Shown: positions 7,516 through 13,766 of the stretch, in pieces | Numbering within the stretch: the first letter of the stretch is position 1 | How the letters are laid out: the number at the start of each line of letters is the position of its first letter | NCBI GenBank assembly: GCA_038209365.1 | Contig: JBBQXS010000067.1 | Span: 1-19,750 of the forward strand | Reading direction: 5' to 3' | Length of the DNA stretch: 19,750 bases | Source of the DNA: DASQHW01 sp038209365 | GTDB lineage: Bacteria; Actinomycetota; Acidimicrobiia; IMCC26256; PALSA-610 | The notes under the pieces: model-generated | The model's database searches: none | The model's input: only the letters and a program-made list of their open reading frames with translations | Told to the model about the DNA's origin: nothing | Made by a program: the position numbers and the translations under genes

Positions 7516-8916
7516 GTGGAGCGCCTCACGGGCCAGGACGCGTCGTTCCTCTACAACGAGACGCCCACGCAGCATCTGCACACCCTCAAGATCGCGGTGG
7601 TCGACCCGTCGACAATGCCCGGCGGTTATTCGTTCGCGCGGGTACGTGCCGAACTCGAACAGCGGCTGCACCTGCTGCCGCCGTTTCGGCGACGGATCGT
7701 CACTGTCCCACTGCAGCTGTCGCATCCGGTCTGGATCGAGGATCCGGATTTCGTGCTTGATCGGCACTTGAAGCACGTCACGCTCGATCGGTCCCGCGAG
7801 GGCGCGGCGCTCGACGGGCTGATCTCGCGTATCGCCTCCCAGCCACTCGATCGCGGCCGGCCGTTGTGGGAGGTGTGGGTCGTCGAGGGCCTCGAGCACG
7901 ATCGCGTCGCGTTCGTCGCCAAGATCCATCATTGCGCGGCCGACGGCGTCATGGCGGCCGAGCTGCTGACGCAGGTGTTCGAGTTCGACCGCGATCGCGT
8001 CGCCCCGCCGCCACCCGAACGTCCGTGGCTCCGAGAGCCGGTACCGACGCGCGCGCAGATGCTCCTGCTCGGTCTGCGCGACAGCGCGCGGCGTATCGTC
8101 GACCTGCCGGCGCTATTGCTCCGGACGATGCGTGCGCTCTGGAAGCTCGTGCAGTACCGGCGGACAGACGAACCGCAACCAGCCACACCGTTCGCGGGAG
8201 CGAAGACGTCGTTCAACGGAGCCTTGAGCGCTGATCGCACGTTCGCGGCAACGGCCATTTCGCTGTCGCGGGTCAAGGCAGTCAAGTCGTCGTTCGGCGT
8301 GACTATGAACGACGTCATTCTCGCGTTGTGCGCGGGCGCGTTGCGGTCGTATCTCGAGGATCGCGGCGAGCTTCCATCGAAGCCGTTGGTGGCCGGCGTG
8401 CCGATCTCAACGCGGACTGAGGGCATGCCGCTCCGAGCCAACAGCGTCTCCAACCTGTTCGTCTCGCTTCCTGTGCACCTTGGAGTTCCGGAAGCGCGCA
8501 TCGCTGCGATCCACGAGAGCACGAAGGGCGCCAAACAGGTGCACAACCTGCTCGATGCCGACCTGCTGGCCGACTGGTCGGAGTTCACGCCGGGACATCC
8601 GTACGGCGCGCTCGTACGCTGGTATAGCCGCAAGAATCTCGCCGACACGGGCCCGCCGCCCATCAACGTGATCATCTCGAACGTCCCGGGCCCGCGCGAG
8701 CCGCTGTACATCGCCGGCGCGGAGCTCACGGCAATCTATTCGATGGGCCCGATTCTCGAAGGCGTCGGTCTGAACGTGACGGTGTGGAGTTATCGCGACG
8801 ACCTGTTCGTCGGGGCCGTCTCATGCCCGCAGCTCGTCCCCGACCTCGCGGGCCTCGTCGCCCGCCTCGACGACGCGCTCGCCGAGCTGGAAAAAGCGGC
8901 GAAGTCGCCGCCGTAG
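7516..8916 (+). CDS. Wax ester synthase / diacylglycerol acyltransferase (WS/DGAT)
   Basis: This is a 466-residue acyl-CoA-dependent O-acyltransferase of the bacterial WS/DGAT family, which makes triacylglycerol or wax esters at the inner face of the membrane. The N-terminus LTGQDASFLYNETPTQHLH is typical of the family. PLDRGRPLWE lies at 110-119, the catalytic HHxxxDG is present as HHCAADG at 138-144, and the C-terminal NVPGP and GLNVTVWSY motifs are intact. Length matches the usual 450-480. GTG 7516 is set by the family's conserved N-terminus and by GAGGA upstream; the frame is open far upstream but that part is antisense to the acyl-CoA ligase. It ends eight bases before the convergent acyltransferase stop. 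The acyl acceptor (diacylglycerol or alcohol) cannot be told from sequence. Confidence 0.94.
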   Translation: MERLTGQDASFLYNETPTQHLHTLKIAVVDPSTMPGGYSFARVRAELEQRLHLLPPFRRRIVTVPLQLSHPVWIEDPDFVLDRHLKHVTLDRSREGAALDGLISRIASQPLDRGRPLWEVWVVEGLEHDRVAFVAKIHHCAADGVMAAELLTQVFEFDRDRVAPPPPERPWLREPVPTRAQMLLLGLRDSARRIVDLPALLLRTMRALWKLVQYRRTDEPQPATPFAGAKTSFNGALSADRTFAATAISLSRVKAVKSSFGVTMNDVILALCAGALRSYLEDRGELPSKPLVAGVPISTRTEGMPLRANSVSNLFVSLPVHLGVPEARIAAIHESTKGAKQVHNLLDADLLADWSEFTPGHPYGALVRWYSRKNLADTGPPPINVIISNVPGPREPLYIAGAELTAIYSMGPILEGVGLNVTVWSYRDDLFVGAVSCPQLVPDLAGLVARLDDALAELEKAAKSPP

Positions 8917-8924
8917 CGCGCGCC

Positions 8925-9734
8925 TTAGAACCAGCGCTGACCGGGCCGCTCGGCCGCGAGCCGGTCGAGCGTGGCCTGCATTGTGTCCGTGACGCGGTCG
9001 TATGCCGCGCGCACCCGTTCGTCGTCGTCGGCCGCGTCCCGGCCGAATTCGTCGGCGAGGTCGATCGGGTGACCCAGCTCGACCACGACTCGGGCCGGGA
9101 GCTGCAGCGTGGGCAAGCCCGGGCTGATCCCGAACGGAAGTCCGAGCAGGAACGGCTGTGTCTTCACGCGAAAGCGTCGCAGGACCGGGTGCAGCTGCGC
9201 GAGCCGGGCGCCACGCGTCAACACGAGCTGCGTGTCGTGCGCGCCACACGACACGGCCGGCACGATCGGAACGCCCAGTCGGATCGCGAGGCGACAGAAT
9301 CCGGTGCGGCCCGCGAATTCGATGCGATCGCGCTCCCAGAACGGACGGAAGGCTTCGTAGTCACCGCCGGGGTACACGATCACCACCGCACCCTCGTTGA
9401 GCGCGGCCTCGGCGTTGTCCCAGCCCGCCTCGAGCGCGCCCGCGCGTTGCATGACCCGGCCGACACCTGGTAGCGCCAAGAACGCGGAGTGGAATAGCCC
9501 GTATAACGGCTCGTCGATGCCGCGTTCGCGCCACCATGCGGTCAGGAGGATCGGGATGTCGGGCGGGGTCGCACCGCCGGAATGGTTGCCGACGACGAGG
9601 AAAGGCCCCTTCTCGGGAAGCCGTTCCAACCCTCGAACGTCGGGCCGGAAGTAGCGGACGTAGGTCTCGAGCAGTGGCCGCACGCGCGCAACGAACGCGG
9701 CGTCGCGTCCGTGGGTGATCTCCTCTGCCGCCAT
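8925..9734 (-). CDS. Lysophospholipid/diacylglycerol acyltransferase-like protein (LPLAT superfamily)
   Basis: This 269-residue acyltransferase probably transfers an acyl group from acyl-CoA to a lysolipid or glycerolipid at the membrane. The first block reads VVGNHSGGATPPD, with His51 and Asp59. The spacing is H-x7-D rather than the H-x4-D of classic PlsC. The second block YPGGDYEAFRP (121-131) and the following GFCRLAIRLGVPIVPAV resemble the DAGAT-type branch of the superfamily more than PlsC. There is no obvious membrane-spanning segment. ATG 9734 has no clear ribosome site, but a TAGTGT box nine bases upstream (plus 9744-9749) could give a near-leaderless message. It is convergent with WS/DGAT (8 bases between stops), and the pair with the acyl-CoA ligase forms a glycerolipid synthesis block. 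Confidence 0.88.
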   Translation of the reverse strand: MAAEEITHGRDAAFVARVRPLLETYVRYFRPDVRGLERLPEKGPFLVVGNHSGGATPPDIPILLTAWWRERGIDEPLYGLFHSAFLALPGVGRVMQRAGALEAGWDNAEAALNEGAVVIVYPGGDYEAFRPFWERDRIEFAGRTGFCRLAIRLGVPIVPAVSCGAHDTQLVLTRGARLAQLHPVLRRFRVKTQPFLLGLPFGISPGLPTLQLPARVVVELGHPIDLADEFGRDAADDDERVRAAYDRVTDTMQATLDRLAAERPGQRWF

Positions 9735-10093
9735 GCACGGGCGACACTACGACGGAGCCTGTCACGCGGCCAGCGCCAGCGTCGCGAACGCGCTCCTGTT
9801 CGCTGCAACGCCGACTTCGACACCGCTGCATGTGAGACGACCGGCCAGTTCCCGCTGCGCGAACGTGCTCGCCTCCAACAGCGGGTCGCATCCACGACGC
9901 GCATTCTCATGCACACTTGTCCGCGATCGGCGTGATGGGGGGGCGGATGACAGCCGTTCGGTCGCGGACCAGGTCAGTGAACAGTACGGCGAAACCAGAA
10001 CCCGCGGCCTGAGGGAGGTCACGATCTAATGTCAGGATCTCTTGCGGGCGAAATCGGCGAACTCAATCGCCCTGCCTGCTGATGTCGTCCGAC
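9735..10093. other. Gene-poor stretch before the IS region, with a possible truncated ORF
   Basis: No recognisable gene lies between the acyltransferase start and the IS6-like relic. The only structured item is an 18-codon frame at 10029-10082 (+), beginning MSGSLAGEIG, with GGGAGG at 10013-10018 ten bases before its ATG. It could be the beginning of a gene cut off by the nearby IS insertion, or chance. An 86-codon minus-strand frame (9762-10022) shows no family similarity I recognise. Confidence 0.35.
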
Positions 10094-10239
10094 GGCGTTG
10101 TTGCATTGATGCGGGATGGGTGAGAGTGGTGGATGACGCGTCGCCACTTACTTCGTCCGAGGTTGCTGGCCGTTTCGGTGTTCCGGGGTTTTCGGTTCCC
10201 GCCCGAGATCATCGTGCTCGCCGTCCGTTGGTACTTGCG
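10094..10239 (+). mobile_element. Left end of an IS6-like element (inverted repeat plus transposase N-terminus), truncated
   Basis: GGCGTTGTTGCATT at 10094-10107 resembles the terminal repeat of IS6-family elements (for example GGCACTGTTGCAAA of IS26). After 25 bases an ATG-initiated frame from 10133 reaches the segment FRGFRFPPEIIVLAVRWYLR, the highly characteristic N-terminus of IS6-type DDE transposases. Homology stops at about 10239, exactly where the terminal repeat of the next element begins. Only about 36 codons remain, with no catalytic domain. The element must have been larger; its right part is missing from the window. Confidence 0.72.
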
Positions 10240-10265
10240 TGTAGGTGCCGAAAACGCGATCGGGT
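10240..10265 (+). repeat. Left terminal inverted repeat of the rve element
   Basis: It begins TGTAGGTGCCGAAAAC and ends CGATCGGGT. It pairs with 11547-11572 with two mismatches in 26 positions (A/G at position 4 and G/T at position 17). Confidence 0.75.
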
Positions 10266-10426
10266 TATTGACCGGGTGGATTTGCGGGTTGGGGGACACC
10301 GGCGCGCGGCGTGTGTTCGACACCGTGGCTGATCGAGGTCGGGCGCCAGATCGGTCTCGTCGGGGATTCGGGCGCGGCGTGTCGCCGGGTGACCCGCGGG
10401 CGCGGGAGTTCGGTTGTCGGAAGTCT

Positions 10427-11515
10427 TCAGGCGGCGTGGCGGTATTCGTTGATGAGGCCGCCGAGGATCGGATCGCGTCGCAGGCGCGTGACCTCGGGGT
10501 CGGGCCGGTTGGCGTGGGTCTCGGTGTTGTGGGTGGCGGTGGGTGCGTGTTGGCCGAGGGATCGGTGCGGCCGGTGCTGGTTGCAGTGGGTGACGTATTC
10601 GTCGAGCACGCGTCGCAGATGTCCTTGGCTGAGGATGAGGATCCGATCTAAGCACTAACGGCGGACGGTGCCGATCCATCGTTCGGCGTAGGCGTTCGCG
10701 ACGGGCGTGCGGATCGGTGTCTTGATGACGGCGATGTATTCGGACGCGAAGATCGTGTCGAACGCGGCGAAGAACTTGGTGTCGCGATCGCGGATCAAGA
10801 ACCCGCGGGTTCCGGCGAACTGGTCGAGGAGGTTGCGGGCCTGTTGTGTGGTCCAGTCGCCGGTGGGATGTTTCGTGATGCCCGCGAGGTGAACGCGGCG
10901 GGTGTCGAGTTCGATGAAGAACAGCACGTAGAGTCGTTGGAGCGTGATGGTATCGACGGTGAAGAAGTCCCACGCGATCACTTGATGGGCTTGGGCGTGG
11001 AGGAACTCCCGCCAGGTCGGTCCGCGCCGTTGCGGACTTGGGTCGACCCCGGCGGCGTTGAGGATCGACCAGACCGTTGAGGGTGCGAGCCGACAACCGA
11101 GGCCGACGAGTTCGCCATGGATACGCCGGTAACCCCACGTCGGATTCTCGGCCGCGAGGCGCAACACCAACGCACGTAGCACACGGTCGACTCGCGGTCG
11201 TCCCCGCGGCCGGTGCGGGTACGTCCAGTGCCGGGCGACGAGGCCGCGATGCCAGCGCACCAACGTGTCGGGCGTAACGAAGAACATCGGCCAACGCTTC
11301 CGATCCAAGACGCGGCTGAACCCGGCGAGCACCACCCGATCACGCGACTCGAGACGCGGGCGGGGAACATGCCGCTGCAGGACTTCAAGCTGCTTGCGCA
11401 ACACGAGGATCTCGATGTCCTTGGACCGATCGCGACCGCCCCGCAACACGAGCAGCTCAACGATTCGGCCGAACAGTTCGTACATAACCGACACGGCCGG
11501 CATCCTCGCGACCAT
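10427..11515 (-). pseudogene. Rve/DDE transposase interrupted by a single in-frame amber codon
   Basis: The minus-strand frame of 362 codons is open apart from one TAG at 10655-10657. Codons before it (residues 1-286) carry an N-terminal region with RSKDIEILVLRKQLEVLQR, the WTYPHRP and NPTWGYRRIHGEL blocks, and an rve domain. Catalytic candidates are the first Asp in WDFFTVDT, an Asp in IRDRDTKF and the Glu in YAERW, spaced as DD34/35E. After the stop the same frame resumes with CLDRILILSQGHLRRVLDEY and a normal ending with HRPHRSLG. Relatives read VRRECLD here, so GAG (Glu) has become TAG by one base change. The truncated product keeps the triad but loses about 75 residues. ATG 11485 (MYELFGR) is an equally good start. 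It could also be a read error or be read through by a suppressor. Confidence 0.85.
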
Positions 11516-11546
11516 CGATCCAGCATCACGAATGCCCAGGTCGGCG

Positions 11547-11572
11547 ACCCGATCGAGTTTTCGGCACCCACA
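11547..11572 (-). repeat. Right terminal inverted repeat of the rve element
   Basis: Read on the minus strand it begins TGTGGGTGCCGAAAAC and ends CGATCGGGT, the partner of 10240-10265. It lies just upstream of the transposase start, as expected for the 5' end of such an element. Confidence 0.75.
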
Positions 11573-11849
11573 CGGTGTCGATGGTGAAGAAGTCGCACGC
11601 GACGATCCCAGCGGCCTGAGTGCGTAGGAATGTCGCCCACCTCACGGAGTTCCGTCCGGGTGCGGGATCGATGCCGGCGTGCTTGAGGATCGCCCATACC
11701 GTCGACGCCGCGAGGTGAATGCCGAGCCCGGCGAGTTCGCCGTGGATGCGCCGGTATCCCCATGTCGGATTGTCCCGAGCGAGACGCAGAATCAGTCGGC
11801 GAGTCTCGACTGTCGTGGCGGGTCGGCCGGGCCGGTGCGGGTAGGTCCA
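11573..11849 (-). pseudogene. Fragment of a second, related rve transposase
   Basis: Read on the minus strand from 11849 this gives WTYPHRPGRP, then NPTWGYRRIHGELAGLGIHL, STVWAILKHAGIDPAP and CDFFTIDT. It matches the same blocks of the neighbouring transposase at moderate identity, so it is a related but distinct element. It keeps only the central portion, up to the first catalytic Asp. At its 3' side it is cut by the end of the neighbouring IS (about 11573); its 5' side is cut at about 11850, beyond which the sequence is unrelated. No start codon or catalytic core remains. Confidence 0.8.
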
Positions 11850-11978
11850 AAATGCTCGTTCGTAGGCTTGTGCACGACTCTGACAGCAAGATGGAACCGT
11901 CGCACGACGGTCTCATCCTGGCTCGATACGGTGTGATCTGTGGCAGGCAAAGAAACGTTGATCAACGCGAACCGTTCA

Positions 11979-13046
11979 ATGAAGGTGCGAAGCGTTTTCG
12001 CGATGACATGCATGTTCACGCTGCTCACGGTCGTCACGTCTGGTTGCTCGAGTAGCGACGGCAAAGATGCGACGCCGCCTACTGCCGCCCCAGTGTCGTG
12101 CGCGGCACCCGGCGCGCCCGCCGGCTGCTGGCGCCAGATCCTGCCGCTCGGCAGCGGAGGGTTCCCACCGTCACCCGGTTCCCAGAACACACCGTTCTGG
12201 GTGCCCGGCAAGTTCCCGCTCACGTTGCGGCCCCAGCTCGCGTTCAACGACGAGTTGTGGATGACCGCGCAAACGTTCGCGTACTCGTCGCCCGATGGAG
12301 TGACGTGGACGCAGCACGAGAAGACCGATTTCGGTGAGCGGATCTACGACCCGACCGTCTTCTTCAAGGGAAAGCTGTGGAGATACGGCGGTCTCGACTA
12401 CGAAGGCCGCGTGTTCCTCAACGACATCTGGTCGTCGTCCGACGGCGCCAAGTGGACCAAGGTCGGCAACGCGGCATGGCCGGCGCGCGGGAGCCAAGCG
12501 ATGGTCGTGTTCAACGACAAGCTCTGGCTATTCGGCGGCGCCGATCACATCAAGGCCGACCGCGGAACGGATCACTTCCTGCGCGACGTATGGGTGTCGG
12601 ACGACGGCCTCGCCTGGACGCAGGTGACCGCGACCGCACCGTGGGCCGCGCGCGACGACGCAGGCGCGGTGGTATTCAACGATGCGCTCTACATCGTGGG
12701 CGCACAGGGCCGCGCGGATGTCTGGCGATCCTCCGACGGCAAGGCGTGGACGCAAGTCACACCGCAAGCCAGCTGGAAGCCGCGCTACGACTACGGCCGC
12801 GTCGTCTTCGACGGAAAGCTGTGGGTGTTCGGCGGCTGGGCCGGCGAGCCGGACAACGCGATGAACGACGTGTGGTACTCGAGCGACGGCGCGACGTGGA
12901 CGCGCCAAACGGACCACGCCGCTTGGTCACCGCGCGGCCCGATCGCGACGGCCTTCCGCGACAAGCTCTGGATTTACAGCGGCACGCACACCGGTGCCGA
13001 CGACAACTGGGGCGGCGACCTGTGGCAGATGTCGAAGACCGCGTAA
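11979..13046 (+). CDS. Secreted Kelch-like beta-propeller lipoprotein
   Basis: This is a 355-residue exported protein with an N-terminal signal (hydrophobic 6-20) and lipobox VTSGC, with Cys23 as the probable lipidated residue. The body consists of repeats of about 50 residues built on FNDKLWLFGG-like strands, each ending in an S(S/D)DGxxW motif. Motifs start near residues 103, 152, 207, 251 and 301. This pattern fits a five- to six-bladed Kelch/galactose-oxidase-type propeller, usually a binding or scaffold module, outside the membrane. The S.DG..W motif is one residue shorter than a classic Asp-box. ATG 11979 gives an ideal signal peptide. GTG 11940 in the same frame has TACGGT seven bases upstream and might be a leaderless start. 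The gene stands alone, just downstream of IS relics; ligand unknown. Confidence 0.85.
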   Translation: MKVRSVFAMTCMFTLLTVVTSGCSSSDGKDATPPTAAPVSCAAPGAPAGCWRQILPLGSGGFPPSPGSQNTPFWVPGKFPLTLRPQLAFNDELWMTAQTFAYSSPDGVTWTQHEKTDFGERIYDPTVFFKGKLWRYGGLDYEGRVFLNDIWSSSDGAKWTKVGNAAWPARGSQAMVVFNDKLWLFGGADHIKADRGTDHFLRDVWVSDDGLAWTQVTATAPWAARDDAGAVVFNDALYIVGAQGRADVWRSSDGKAWTQVTPQASWKPRYDYGRVVFDGKLWVFGGWAGEPDNAMNDVWYSSDGATWTRQTDHAAWSPRGPIATAFRDKLWIYSGTHTGADDNWGGDLWQMSKTA

Positions 13047-13060
13047 CCGCTGACGACGCC

Positions 13061-13159
13061 TTAGTCGAGCGAGCGGCGGCGGCGTTCGAGATGCGCGCGC
13101 TCGGCGGCATTCAGCGCGAGTGCAAGCGAACGATCGAACGCCGACGCGCGCCTCTGCAT
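13061..13159 (-). pseudogene. Possible C-terminal remnant or very small ORF
   Basis: A 32-codon minus-strand frame from ATG 13159 to TAA 13061-13063 gives an Arg/Ala/Leu-rich helical peptide containing DRSLALALNAAERAHLERR. It looks more like protein than random sequence and ends just after the propeller gene. A TAG lies three codons before the ATG, so a longer parent gene, if any, is broken. I do not recognise a family; it may be chance in GC-rich DNA. Confidence 0.25.
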
Positions 13160-13209
13160 CGCGGCCTACGCGACGAGAAGTACTTGGCAATCCGTACATT
13201 TACCGAAGC

Positions 13210-13329
13210 TCAGCGACGCGAGGCAGGCCACTCCGCGCAGGTCTTGCGGTACGACTCGCCCGGGAATTGCTCAACCCACTCTCCCTTGGTCAGATTGCGA
13301 CCGGCGAGGTGGCACGCTTTGTGCTCCCA
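13210..13329 (-). pseudogene. C-terminal remnant resembling large WD40/signalling-ATPase proteins
   Basis: The last about 39 codons of a minus-strand frame (stop at 13210-13212) read WEHKACHLAGRNLTKGEWVEQ and then FPGESYRKTC. This resembles the A C . . A G R N L T . . E W . . . . . . . Y R . T C ending of actinobacterial WD40-repeat and BTAD/ATPase regulatory proteins. That ending is from memory and was not searched. No upstream repeats are present in any frame, so this is a stranded 3' end left by a deletion or rearrangement. Confidence 0.5.
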
Positions 13330-13451
13330 CTCGGCGATACGTCGTTTGCGTTCGGTCCGCGCGTCCCCGATCGGCACATAGGCGATAGGGGGTTGGCGTC
13401 GTCCAGCGCGCGTTATGGGGCGCGCGTTCAGCTCGGGTTCGTGCGTTCGCT

Positions 13452-13700
13452 TCAAACCGCGTCGAGGAGTGCTTCGGCGCGTTTGCTGAGTCCGGCGCAG
13501 CCGTACCCTGGCGGCATGCCGCGGCCGTTTGCGCCAACTCGCGGGCGCGTTCGATGTCGGCGTCGGCGCGTTGGGTGAGGCAGAGGTCGGCGTGGTCGAT
13601 CTGGCCGAGCGCGGTCCAGAACGGTGCTTGGAGCCGAGTGCGGATGGCGTGCGCCGCAAAGGGCGCAACCGAGGGCGTCATCTGCGCAACGTGGTGTTGC
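13452..13700 (-). pseudogene. Frameshifted C-terminal remnant of an AAA/cyclase-type signalling ATPase
   Basis: On the minus strand one frame reads PFWTALGQIDHADLCL and then ADADIERARELAQTAA. A shift near 13505-13515 moves the continuation YGCAGLSKRAEALLDAV into another frame, ending at TGA 13452-13454. Together they look like the TPR-like C-terminus of LuxR/AAA or adenylate-cyclase ATPase proteins, where a line such as erArelA..A....G...l..RAeaLL is common. The catalytic and sensor parts are absent. Assignment rests on pattern memory only. It could alternatively be one frame of an unknown protein. Confidence 0.45.
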
Positions 13701-13766
13701 TGGCACACCCACCGAAGTGAGGCCGGCCGCCTTGGTCCGCATCGTCGGGCGTGGTCGAATGGACGT

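Larger units (their letters stand above)
10240..11572 (-). mobile_element. Rve/DDE insertion sequence, about 1.33 kb, near-complete, nested among relics
   Basis: Both ends carry matching inverted repeats: 10240-10265 on the plus strand and 11547-11572 read on the minus strand, 26 bases with two mismatches. The shared core is GGTGCCGAAAAC, then one variable base, then CGATCGGGT. The ends are TGT...ACA, as expected for IS3/IS481-type elements. Between them lies one minus-strand transposase frame and about 160 bases of 3' non-coding DNA. The left flank is an IS6-like fragment and the right flank a different rve transposase fragment, so the element lies between unrelated sequences. No convincing target duplication is seen. 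Exact ends could shift by a few bases, since the match continues for two more (CG on both sides). Confidence 0.78.

Noticed and set aside
10209..11294. Minus-strand frame of 361 codons overlapping the transposase in another frame
   Set aside because: Pro/Arg/His-rich; the neighbouring frame carries recognisable transposase blocks through the same bases.
10238..11574. Two-base CG match on both sides of the rve element as a target duplication
   Set aside because: Too short and also part of the inverted repeat; IS3/IS481-type elements usually duplicate more bases, and the flanks come from different elements.
12377..13381. Plus-strand frame of 334 codons over the propeller gene
   Set aside because: Arg-rich with no motif; an out-of-frame shadow of the propeller gene extended into relic DNA.
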